Under the pieces are notes generated by a model, which was not told the origin of the DNA, did not search any database, and was given only the letters and a program-made list of their open reading frames with translations. DNA of 64,000 nt, from the NCBI RefSeq assembly GCF_030268885.1, contig NZ_BSSA01000019.1, positions 62,001 to 126,000 on the forward strand, written 5' to 3'. Below, piece by piece: positions 55,496 to 62,937 of the stretch (positions are counted from its first letter, which is position 1; each line of letters begins with the position of its first letter). The stretch is from Kitasatospora phosalacinea. GTDB lineage: Bacteria > Actinomycetota > Actinomycetes > Streptomycetales > Streptomycetaceae. A program made the position numbers and the translations under genes.

Positions 55496-56593
55496 GTGCG
55501 GAAGCTTTCGACGGCCCTCGCCGCAGGCGCCCTGGCGCTGACCCTGGCCGGGTGCGGCCAGAGCGCGAACGGCGTCGGCGACGGTGCGACCAAGGGCGAC
55601 TCCAAGGGCGGCCTGGTGGGCATCGCCATGCCGACCAAGTCGTCCGAGCGCTGGATCAACGACGGCAACAACATGGTCAAGGAGTTCCAGGCCAAGGGCT
55701 ACAAGACCGACCTGCAGTTCGGCGACAACGTCGTCGAGAACCAGGTCTCGCAGGTCGAGAACATGATCACCAAGGGCGCCAAGCTGCTGGTGGTCGCGGC
55801 CATCGACGGCTCCTCCCTCACCGACGTGCTGCAGAAGGCCGCCGACGCGCACATCCCGGTGATCTCCTACGACCGGCTGATCCGCGGCACCAAGAACGTC
55901 GACTACTACGCGACGTTCGACAACTTCAAGGTCGGCGTCCTCCAGGGCACCTACATCGCCGACAAGTTGGGCCTCAAGGACGGCAAGGGCCCGTTCAACG
56001 TCGAGCTGTTCGCCGGCTCCCCGGACGACAACAACGCCACCTTCTTCTTCGACGGCGCGATGAGCGTCCTCAAGCCGTACATCGACAGCAAGAAGCTGGT
56101 CGTGCAGAGCGGTCAGACCGCGTTCAACCAGGTGGCCACCCTGCGGTGGGACGGCGGGCTCGCCCAGTCCCGGATGGACAACCTGCTGAGCAAGTCCTAC
56201 ACCTCGGCCCGGGTGGACGCGGTGCTCTCCCCGTACGACGGCATCTCCATCGGCATCCTGTCCTCCCTCAAGGGCGTCGGCTACGGCGGCGCGGGCAAGC
56301 CGCTGCCGATCGTCACCGGCCAGGACGCCGAGCTGGCCTCGGTGAAGTCCATCATCGCCGGGGAACAGACCCAGACCGTCTACAAGGACACCCGCCAACT
56401 CGCCAAGGTGGCCGTCCAGATGGGCGACGCCCTGCTCACCGGCGGCAAGCCCGAGACCAACGACACCACCCAGTACGACAACGGCACCAAGGTCGTCCCG
56501 GCCTACCTGCTCCAGCCCGTGAGCGTGGACAAGGACAACTACCAGAAGGTGCTCGTCGACGGCGGCCAGTACACCGCGGACCAGCTCAAGTAG
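55496..56593 (+). CDS. monosaccharide ABC transporter substrate-binding lipoprotein (ChvE-like)
   Basis: The 365-aa protein has a lipoprotein signal ending LAGC (C20) and a periplasmic-binding-protein domain: VGIAMPTKSSERWINDGNNM, LLVVAAIDGSSLTDVL, YDRLIRGT, LSPYDGISIGILSSL, IVTGQDAELASVKSI. This is the ChvE/multiple-monosaccharide class, which binds xylose, arabinose, galactose or glucose. It is the first gene of an importer operon. GGAGG precedes GTG 55496. A strong hairpin after the stop may allow higher expression of this gene than of the next two. Confidence 0.93.
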   Translation: MRKLSTALAAGALALTLAGCGQSANGVGDGATKGDSKGGLVGIAMPTKSSERWINDGNNMVKEFQAKGYKTDLQFGDNVVENQVSQVENMITKGAKLLVVAAIDGSSLTDVLQKAADAHIPVISYDRLIRGTKNVDYYATFDNFKVGVLQGTYIADKLGLKDGKGPFNVELFAGSPDDNNATFFFDGAMSVLKPYIDSKKLVVQSGQTAFNQVATLRWDGGLAQSRMDNLLSKSYTSARVDAVLSPYDGISIGILSSLKGVGYGGAGKPLPIVTGQDAELASVKSIIAGEQTQTVYKDTRQLAKVAVQMGDALLTGGKPETNDTTQYDNGTKVVPAYLLQPVSVDKDNYQKVLVDGGQYTADQLK

Positions 56594-56605
56594 CGCCCGC
56601 GGGTA

Positions 56606-56638
56606 CCCGCACCGCCCGCACCAGCCGGGCGGTGCGGG
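56606..56638 (+). terminator. 13-bp hairpin between binding-protein and ATPase genes
   Basis: CCCGCACCGCCCG (56606-56618) pairs with 56626-56638 around a 7-nt loop. Placed inside the operon, it could be an attenuator or stabilise the upstream mRNA. Confidence 0.55.
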
Positions 56639-56700
56639 CGCGGCCGGCGCCCTGACAGGCCCGCCGCGCCCGCACCGCCCCCAGCCGAAACGGATGCACC

Positions 56701-58248
56701 ATGGCCGGACCCGTCCTCGAGATGCGCGCGATCACCAAGACCTTCCCCGGGGTCAGAGCGCTGTCGGACGTCAACCTCACCGTCGCCGCCGGCGAGGTCC
56801 ACGCGATCTGCGGCGAGAACGGGGCGGGCAAGTCCACCCTGATGAAGGTGCTCAGCGGGGTCCACCCGCACGGCTCCTACGAGGGCGAGATCCTGTTCAA
56901 GGGCGAGCCCTGCCGGTTCCGGGACATCCGCGCCAGCGAGCGGCGCGGGATCGTCATCATCCACCAGGAACTCGCCCTGGTGCCGTACCTGTCCATCGCG
57001 GAGAACGTCTTCCTCGGCAACGAGCACGCCCGCCGCGGGATCATCAGCTGGCACCGGACGCTCACCCACGCCGGCGAGCTGCTGCGCCGCGTGGGCCTGC
57101 ACGACCACCCACTGACCCGGGTCGCCGACCTCGGCGTGGGCAAGCAGCAGCTGGTCGAGATCGCCAAGGCGCTCGCCAAGGAGGTCGAACTCCTCATCCT
57201 GGACGAGCCGACCGCCGCGCTGAACGACGAGGACAGCCGCAAGCTGCTGGAGCTGATCCTGGAGCTCAAGGCGCAGGGCATCGCCTGCATCCTCATCTCG
57301 CACAAGCTGAACGAGATCGCCCGGGTCGCCGACTCCGTCACCATCCTGCGCGACGGGCGCACCATCGAGACGCTCGCCGTCGGCCCCGAGGGCGTCTCCG
57401 AGGACCGGATCATCCGCGGCATGGTCGGCCGCGACCTGGAGCACCGCTACCCCGAGCGCACCCCGGAGGTCGGCGAGGTGGCGCTGGCCGTCGAGGACTG
57501 GACGGTCCAGCACCCGATCGACCACCACCGCAACGTGGTCGACGGCGTCTCGCTGCACGTGCGGCGCGGCGAGATCGTCGGCATCGCCGGACTGATGGGC
57601 GCCGGCCGCACCGAGCTGGCGATGAGCGTCTTCGGCCGCTCCTACGGGCGGTGGACCGGCGGCCGGGTGCTGGTGAACGGCCGGGAGGTGCGCACCCGCA
57701 CCGTCTCCGAGGCGATCGGCCACGGCCTCGCGTACGTCACCGAGGACCGCAAGCAGCTCGGCCTCAACCTCGCGGACGGCATCAGCCGCAACATCTCGCT
57801 GGGCGCGCTCGGCAAGGTCTCCCGCCGCGGCTGGATCAACGAGCACGAGGAGACCCGGGTCGCCGAGCGCTACCGCGCGTCCATGAACATCAAGGCCCCC
57901 TCGGTGTTCACGGAGACCGGCAAGCTCAGCGGCGGCAACCAGCAGAAGGTCGTCCTCAGCAAGTGGATCTTCGCCGAGCCCGAGGTGCTGATCCTCGACG
58001 AGCCGACCCGCGGCATCGACGTCGGCGCCAAGGCGGAGATCTACGCCGTGATCGCCGACCTGGCCGCCCAGGGCAAGGCGGTGCTGGTCATCTCCTCCGA
58101 ACTCCCCGAACTGCTGGGCCTGTGCGACCGCATCTACACCATGGCCGAGGGACGGCTGACCGGTGAGGTGCAGCGGGCGGACGCGACCCAGGAATCCCTC
58201 ATGCGCCTCATGACCGTGAGCGCCGCGACCCAGAACGAGCAGGTGTGA
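56701..58248 (+). CDS. sugar ABC transporter ATPase, two fused ATP-binding domains (GguA/MmsA-like)
   Basis: The 515-aa protein carries two ATPase halves, as in monosaccharide (CUT2) importers. The first has GENGAGKST, LGVGKQQLVEIAKALAK and LLILDEPTAALN. The second has a degenerate Walker A (GLMGAGRTEL), LSGGNQQKVVLSKW and LILDEPTRGID. It energises uptake by the partner permease. The binding-protein gene lies 107 nt upstream and the permease start is 3 nt after its stop. Confidence 0.95.
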   Translation: MAGPVLEMRAITKTFPGVRALSDVNLTVAAGEVHAICGENGAGKSTLMKVLSGVHPHGSYEGEILFKGEPCRFRDIRASERRGIVIIHQELALVPYLSIAENVFLGNEHARRGIISWHRTLTHAGELLRRVGLHDHPLTRVADLGVGKQQLVEIAKALAKEVELLILDEPTAALNDEDSRKLLELILELKAQGIACILISHKLNEIARVADSVTILRDGRTIETLAVGPEGVSEDRIIRGMVGRDLEHRYPERTPEVGEVALAVEDWTVQHPIDHHRNVVDGVSLHVRRGEIVGIAGLMGAGRTELAMSVFGRSYGRWTGGRVLVNGREVRTRTVSEAIGHGLAYVTEDRKQLGLNLADGISRNISLGALGKVSRRGWINEHEETRVAERYRASMNIKAPSVFTETGKLSGGNQQKVVLSKWIFAEPEVLILDEPTRGIDVGAKAEIYAVIADLAAQGKAVLVISSELPELLGLCDRIYTMAEGRLTGEVQRADATQESLMRLMTVSAATQNEQV

Positions 58249-58251
58249 CGC

Positions 58252-59487
58252 ATGGCCCAGACCGGGACCACCCCCCAGACCAGGAAGACCGCCCCCGAGG
58301 CGGTCGGGCGGACGTCCGTCCGGGACGTCCTCGCCCGGGCGCTGCGCGGCAACGTCCGCCAGTACGGCATGCTGGTCGCCCTCGCGCTGATCGTGGTGCT
58401 GTTCCAGATCTGGACGGACGGCATCCTGCTCCAGCCGCTGAACGTCACCAACCTGATCCAGCAGAACAGTTACATCCTGATCCTGGCCATCGGCATGATG
58501 ATCGTGATCATCGCCGGGCACATCGACCTGTCGGTCGGCTCGCTGGCCGCCTTCACCGGCGCGGCGGCGGCCGTCATGATGGTCAGGCACCACCTGCCCT
58601 GGCCGGTGGCCCTGGTCGCCTGCCTGCTGATCGGCGCGGCGGCCGGTGCCTGGCAGGGCTTCTGGATCTCCTACGTCGGCATCCCGTCGTTCATCGTGAC
58701 GCTGGCGGGCATGCTGGTCTTCCGCGGCGGCACCCAGATCATGCTGCAGGGCCAGTCGATCGCCCCGTTCCCCAGGGGCTTCCAGAAGATCGGCAGCGGT
58801 TTCCTGCCCGAGGTCGGGCCGCACACCAACTACCACAACCTGACCCTGCTGCTGGGCGCCGCCGTCCTCGCCGTCGCGCTCCTGCAGGAGGTCCGCGGCC
58901 GCCGCCAGGCCGCCTCGTACGGCCTGGAACTCCTGCCGACGGGGCTCTTCCTGGCGAAGCTGGCGGCCGTGAGCGCCGCGGTGGTGGTCTTCACGCTGCT
59001 GCTGGCCAGCTACCACGGCTTCCCGATCGTGCTGCTGATCCTGGCCGTGCTGCTGTTCGGTTTCGGCTACCTGATGCGCAACTCGATCATCGGGCGGCAC
59101 ACCTACGCCATCGGCGGCAACGAGGCCGCGGCCAAGCTGTCGGGCGTGAAGAGCAAGCGGGTGGTCTTCCTCGCCTTCGTCACCATGGGCGTGCTGGCCG
59201 CCCTGGCCGGGCTGGTCTTCGCCGCCCGCCTCAACGCCGGGACCCCGCAGGCCGGCATCAACTTCGAACTGGAGGCGATCGCCGCCGCGTTCATCGGCGG
59301 CGCCTCGGCCTCCGGGGGCGTCGGCACCGTGCTCGGCGCGATCATCGGCGGCCTGGTGCTCGGCGTCCTCAACAACGGCATGTCGCTGGTCGGCATCGGC
59401 ACCGACTACCAGCAGGTGATCAAGGGCCTGGTGCTGCTCGCCGCGGTCGGCTTCGACGTCTACAACAAGCGCAAGGCCGGTTCCTGA
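58252..59487 (+). CDS. sugar ABC transporter permease (GguB/MmsB-like, CUT2)
   Basis: The 411-aa permease has the long ten-helix form of the ChvE-GguAB group: MIVIIAGHIDLSVGSLAAFT, YVGIPSFIVTLAGMLVFRGG, the conserved HTYAIGGNEAAAKLSGV and AFIGGASASGGVGTVLGAII. It forms the channel for the sugar bound by the lipoprotein. It is the last gene of the operon and is followed by an unusually long terminator stem. Confidence 0.95.
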   Translation: MAQTGTTPQTRKTAPEAVGRTSVRDVLARALRGNVRQYGMLVALALIVVLFQIWTDGILLQPLNVTNLIQQNSYILILAIGMMIVIIAGHIDLSVGSLAAFTGAAAAVMMVRHHLPWPVALVACLLIGAAAGAWQGFWISYVGIPSFIVTLAGMLVFRGGTQIMLQGQSIAPFPRGFQKIGSGFLPEVGPHTNYHNLTLLLGAAVLAVALLQEVRGRRQAASYGLELLPTGLFLAKLAAVSAAVVVFTLLLASYHGFPIVLLILAVLLFGFGYLMRNSIIGRHTYAIGGNEAAAKLSGVKSKRVVFLAFVTMGVLAALAGLVFAARLNAGTPQAGINFELEAIAAAFIGGASASGGVGTVLGAIIGGLVLGVLNNGMSLVGIGTDYQQVIKGLVLLAAVGFDVYNKRKAGS

Positions 59488-59500
59488 CCCCTGCCCACCC

Positions 59501-59567
59501 GTAAGCCCGCACGCCCGCACGCCCGCGCCGGTACCGGTGGCGCGGGCGTGCGGGCGTGCGGGCTTAC
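59501..59567 (+). terminator. 29-bp perfect stem terminator
   Basis: 59501-59529 is exactly complementary to 59539-59567 (loop of 9 nt, GGTACCGGT). Both arms hold two copies of GCCCGCAC/GTGCGGGC. It lies between convergent genes. Confidence 0.85.
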
Positions 59568-59599
59568 GGGCTTACGGGCTTACGGGCTTACGGGCGTAC
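59560..59599. repeat. tandem repeats of GGGCTTAC
   Basis: Four exact copies and one variant (GGGCGTAC) follow head to tail. The first copy is the end of the terminator stem, as if slippage had extended the stem's 3' arm. Confidence 0.85.
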
Positions 59600-59606
59600 G
59601 GGCGGC

Positions 59607-59999
59607 TCAGGGGGCGGGCTGCTCGGGGGCGAGCAGCTCGATCTCCCCCGCGAAGACGATGACCTGGTCGATGAGGCTCCGCCGCAGGTGGACGACGTCC
59701 GTCCCGGCCAGGCGGAGGCCCCCGTCCGGCGTGCTGAAGGTCCACCGGTACCGGGCCCACTCGTCCGGCATGTCCACCTCCGAGCAGCGCGCCATCGTGC
59801 CGGCCCCCGCCGGGTGGCGACGGAGGTCCAGCACGAACCGCTCGACCGCGGCGATCCCCTCGCTGCGGCCCAGCGGCCCCCAGAAGACCACGTCCGAGGT
59901 CAGGGCCCGGGAGAGCAGGGCGGTCACATAGCTGTCCTCCGAGGCGTTGAACGCGGAGATGAACGTGTCGATCGCGGAGCGTGCGGTCTCTTCCTGCAT
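59607..59999 (-). CDS. SnoaL/NTF2-like protein
   Basis: The 130-aa protein has the cone-shaped NTF2-like fold pattern: ARSAIDTFISAFNASEDSYV, SDVVFWGPLGRSEGIAAVER, RYRWTFSTPDGGLRLAGTDV. Such proteins are small isomerases, cyclases or ligand-binding domains. On the minus strand a TATGAC box lies a few bases before ATG 59999, so the mRNA may be leaderless. Function unknown. Confidence 0.85.
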   Translation of the reverse strand: MQEETARSAIDTFISAFNASEDSYVTALLSRALTSDVVFWGPLGRSEGIAAVERFVLDLRRHPAGAGTMARCSEVDMPDEWARYRWTFSTPDGGLRLAGTDVVHLRRSLIDQVIVFAGEIELLAPEQPAP

Positions 60000-60052
60000 G
60001 GTCCAGTCATACCAGCCGCTGCGCCCGCGCCCGCCCCGCGAGCCGCCTTCCG

Positions 60053-61429
60053 TCAGCGGGCCCCGGGGCCGAAGAGGCGGAGCGGGACGGAGTCGGCGAG
60101 GGCCTGGTAGCCGGTGGGGTTGAAGTGCAGGTGGTCGCCGACGTCCAGGTCGGAGCGGAGTCGGCGGGGGGCCTGCGGGTCGCGGACGGCGCGATCGAAG
60201 TCCAGCACCGCGTCGAACTGCCCGCTGGTGCGGATCCAGTCGTTGACCGCCTGGCGCGACGCCTCGCGCAGCCCCGCGGCGTCGTCGTACTGGTGACCGC
60301 CGAAGGGGGTGAGGGTCGCGCCGTAGACGGGGATGCCCTGGGCGTGCGCCCGCAGCACGATCTGCCGGTACGCGTTGATCAGGTCCGCGGTGACGGCCTG
60401 CTGGGCCGCTGCCGTGGCGTCGGCGGTGCCGATGTCGTTGACGCCCTCGGAGACGATCAGCGAGGTGACGCCGGGCTGCGCGAACACGTCGCGGTCCAGG
60501 CGGGACAGGGCGTTGGGGCCCAAGCCGTCGTTGAGGACGCGGTTGCCGCCCGCGGCCTGGTTGAGCACCGCGGTGCCCGCGGTGTCGGCGTGCTGGGCCA
60601 GCCGGGCCCGCAGCCGGTCGGGCCAGCGGTCGTCGCCGTTGTCGGTGGAGCCGCGTCCGTCCGCGAGGGAGTCGCCCAGGACGACGGTCGCCCGGTCGGT
60701 GGCCGGTGCCTGCACCTCGACGGCGCTCAGGAAGTACCAGTGGTTGACCGAGGCCGCGCCGTCCAGGTCGGCGTCGTCGAGGTGGTCGCCGCGCAGCATG
60801 TACGAGGTGGTGCGCGAACCGGGGTGCGAGGTGATGTTCGTCGACTGCTGGCCGGTGGCCAGGTAGATCGTGACGGTGAGGGTCTCGCCCGCGGCGACCG
60901 GGAAGTCCAGCGGGTCGGCGACCATCTGCGCGCCGACCGGCACCGTGGTCCCGGGGCGCCCGCCGAACGTCACCTGCCGCGCGCTGCCGGGCACGATCGC
61001 CCGCGCGCCGGACCGGCCGTCGACCGGGCGGGCCACCGACACCGCCGTCACGGGCAGGACGGCGCCGCCGAACGCGTTGCTGAGGTGCAGCCGCAGGGTG
61101 CGGCCGCCGAGGGTGACGTGCACGGTCTGCCGCAGCGTGGTGTCGGCGAACACCGCGCCGTCCTGCGTGTACGGGGCCGGCGGCATGTTGCCCGGCTCGG
61201 TCAGCTGCGGCATCGAGGTCCAGGTGTCCACCCAGTGCCCGTGCCCGGCCGCCGCGTTCGCCGCGTCCGCCGCGTCCGCCGCGGAAACGTGCTGTGCGGC
61301 GGCGGGCGACCCGGCTCCGGCACGGTCGGCCAGGGCTCCGCCGAACGCGGCGGCCGTCACGGTGAGGGTCACGGTGGCGGCCACGGCCACGGTGGTGGTC
61401 GCCCATCGACGCAGTGCGGTTGTTTTCAC
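60053..61429 (-). CDS. secreted SGNH/GDSL-family hydrolase
   Basis: The 458-aa protein starts at GTG 61429 behind AGGAGAGG. A signal peptide (LRRWATTTVAVAATVTLTVT, Tat-like twin Arg) is followed by an N-terminal beta domain (HWVDTWTSMPQLTEPGNMPP on) and the SGNH domain: VVLGDSLADGRGST (nucleophile Ser), NQAAGGNRVL, SEGVNDIGTAD and DHLHFNPTGYQALAD (Asp-His). It resembles large extracellular esterases. With a xylan-type palindrome upstream it could deacylate hemicellulose or pectin, by inference. Upstream ATGs at 61447-61465 are possible starts but lack ribosome sites. Confidence 0.9.
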   Translation of the reverse strand: MKTTALRRWATTTVAVAATVTLTVTAAAFGGALADRAGAGSPAAAQHVSAADAADAANAAAGHGHWVDTWTSMPQLTEPGNMPPAPYTQDGAVFADTTLRQTVHVTLGGRTLRLHLSNAFGGAVLPVTAVSVARPVDGRSGARAIVPGSARQVTFGGRPGTTVPVGAQMVADPLDFPVAAGETLTVTIYLATGQQSTNITSHPGSRTTSYMLRGDHLDDADLDGAASVNHWYFLSAVEVQAPATDRATVVLGDSLADGRGSTDNGDDRWPDRLRARLAQHADTAGTAVLNQAAGGNRVLNDGLGPNALSRLDRDVFAQPGVTSLIVSEGVNDIGTADATAAAQQAVTADLINAYRQIVLRAHAQGIPVYGATLTPFGGHQYDDAAGLREASRQAVNDWIRTSGQFDAVLDFDRAVRDPQAPRRLRSDLDVGDHLHFNPTGYQALADSVPLRLFGPGAR

Positions 61430-61509
61430 GTACGGCCCTCTCCTCATGCTGTCCGGCATGGTCATGACATCCCCATACACGCCAGGAGGCGCGCACGTCA
61501 CGAGGACGA

Positions 61510-61525
61510 TTCGAAAAGTTTCGAA
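61510..61525. promoter_or_regulatory. xylan-type palindrome upstream of the SGNH hydrolase gene
   Basis: TTCGAAA-AG-TTTCGAA is a perfect inverted repeat with a 2-nt centre, one base longer than the sites at the xylanase genes. A weaker CGAATGTTTC copy lies at 61613-61622. The rest of 61430-61884 is free of recognisable genes. Confidence 0.45.
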
Positions 61526-61884
61526 GTCCGCAGGACCCGGCTCCACCCGGCGGACTGCGGTAGCGTAACCGAGGCAACGCGCCTTTGACCCCCGGTAGTT
61601 GCGATATTTCTTCGAATGTTTCAGGCAGAAAAACGGGGCCCCGGAGCGCCTTCCGATGGAGCGCAGTCGAACCGCCGTCGAAACGGGACCTCCGGGGAAC
61701 GCGCCCTCCCCGGGTGACGTTCGAAGCGATTCGTCAATCAATACGGTGGGCGCAGAGGCCCTCGGGCCCGGCCCCTCCGGCCGCGAGGTCTCCACGGACC
61801 CGGTCAGCAGGGTGAACCCCGTGGTCGCGCCGCGTTCCGGGTCACGTCAGGCAGTCCGGATACGTTTCCGATACGCGGCCGCGG

Positions 61885-62817
61885 TCAGCCGACGGGCAGC
61901 GGGGGTGCGGACGGCCGGGGCTCGCCGTGGAAGACCTGGGCGGTGTGCCACGCGCGGTGCCGGTCCGCGATCGGCGGGGTGCCCGGCTGCGGGCCGAGGA
62001 CGGGGCGTCCGCTCAGGGCGAGCACCTGCCGGCGGCTGGCCTCGCTGCGGCCGACGAAGCGCCGGGAGACCAGGACCCGGTGCCCCTCCCCCAGGCCGAG
62101 GACGCCCTTGTCGAAGAGCTTGTGGTGCAGGGAGCACAGGCACAGGCCGTTGTCGACCTCGTCCGGCCCGTCGTAGGACCACCACCGCACGTGGGCCGCC
62201 TCCAGGCCGACCGCGCTCGCGCCCAGCATCCCGTCGTAGCCGCAGAACGCGCACCGGAACTCGTAGGCGGTCAGGACGAGTTCGCGCATCCGCCGGTCCC
62301 GTTGCCGCCGCGCCGCCCGCTCCCGCCCACCCGGGGCACCGCCCGTCACGCCCTCGGTGTCGGCCAGATCGAGGTCGAGCCCGACCGCCTCGCACAGCTC
62401 GGTGTGCAGCGACGGCGGGAAGTGGAAGTCCAGCAGCACCCGCGCCAACCGGCCCAGCAGCGCCGGGTCCCTGCGCAGCGCCGCCCGCAGCTCCGGCGCC
62501 AGCCGCCCTGTCGCCCCGCTGGAGCGCAGCACCCCCACTCCGCTGCCCGGGCTCCCCGGCCCCCGGTCGGTGCTGACCTCCCAGACCCCGTCGCTGACCA
62601 GGTGGTGGAAGGGGTACGCGGGGGTGGTCGGGTGGGACGGGCCGTACTCCTCCAGCAGCCGCTTCAACTCCCCCTCGACCGCGCTGTAGCGCAGGTCGCC
62701 GTCGGCGTCGCGCTGGTAGCTGCCCAGCGCGTACAGCAGCAGCAGCGGCTTGTGCGGCGCCCGGACGCCGCTGCTCGTCCACCGTCTCAGCTTCGCCACC
62801 CGCTCCAGCCAGTCCAT
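61885..62817 (-). CDS. phosphorothioate-DNA-binding HNH restriction endonuclease (ScoMcrA/SprMcrA type)
   Basis: The 310-aa protein starts with the sulfur-binding-domain pattern APHKPLLLLYALGSYQRDAD, YSAVEGELKRLLEEYGPSHP, then YPFHHLVSDGVWEV, and ends with an HNH nuclease: CAFCGYDGMLG, GLEAAHVRWWSYDGPDEVDN, GLCLCSLHHKLFDKGVLGL. Relatives cut DNA that carries Dnd phosphorothioate modification and so act as type IV restriction against such DNA. No dnd modification genes or partner methyltransferase are in the window, as expected for a solitary type IV enzyme. Confidence 0.9.
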   Translation of the reverse strand: MDWLERVAKLRRWTSSGVRAPHKPLLLLYALGSYQRDADGDLRYSAVEGELKRLLEEYGPSHPTTPAYPFHHLVSDGVWEVSTDRGPGSPGSGVGVLRSSGATGRLAPELRAALRRDPALLGRLARVLLDFHFPPSLHTELCEAVGLDLDLADTEGVTGGAPGGRERAARRQRDRRMRELVLTAYEFRCAFCGYDGMLGASAVGLEAAHVRWWSYDGPDEVDNGLCLCSLHHKLFDKGVLGLGEGHRVLVSRRFVGRSEASRRQVLALSGRPVLGPQPGTPPIADRHRAWHTAQVFHGEPRPSAPPLPVG

Positions 62818-62845
62818 GGCGCCCCAGCCTAGGCCGGGCCCCGGC

Positions 62846-62937
62846 CGCCTGAGGCCCCGGACGCCTGAGGCCCCGGCCCCGCGGCCCCCGGCCCCGCGGC
62901 CCCCGGCCCTGCGGCCGCCGGTTCAGGGCCTCAGGCG
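62846..62937 (-). terminator. repeat-rich terminator region
   Basis: CGCCTGAGGCCCCGG occurs twice (62846-62860, 62862-62876). Its CGCCTGAGGCCC part is complementary to 62926-62937, at the end of the phosphatase gene. The loop between consists of C/G blocks (CGGCCCCCGG repeated). Confidence 0.55.
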
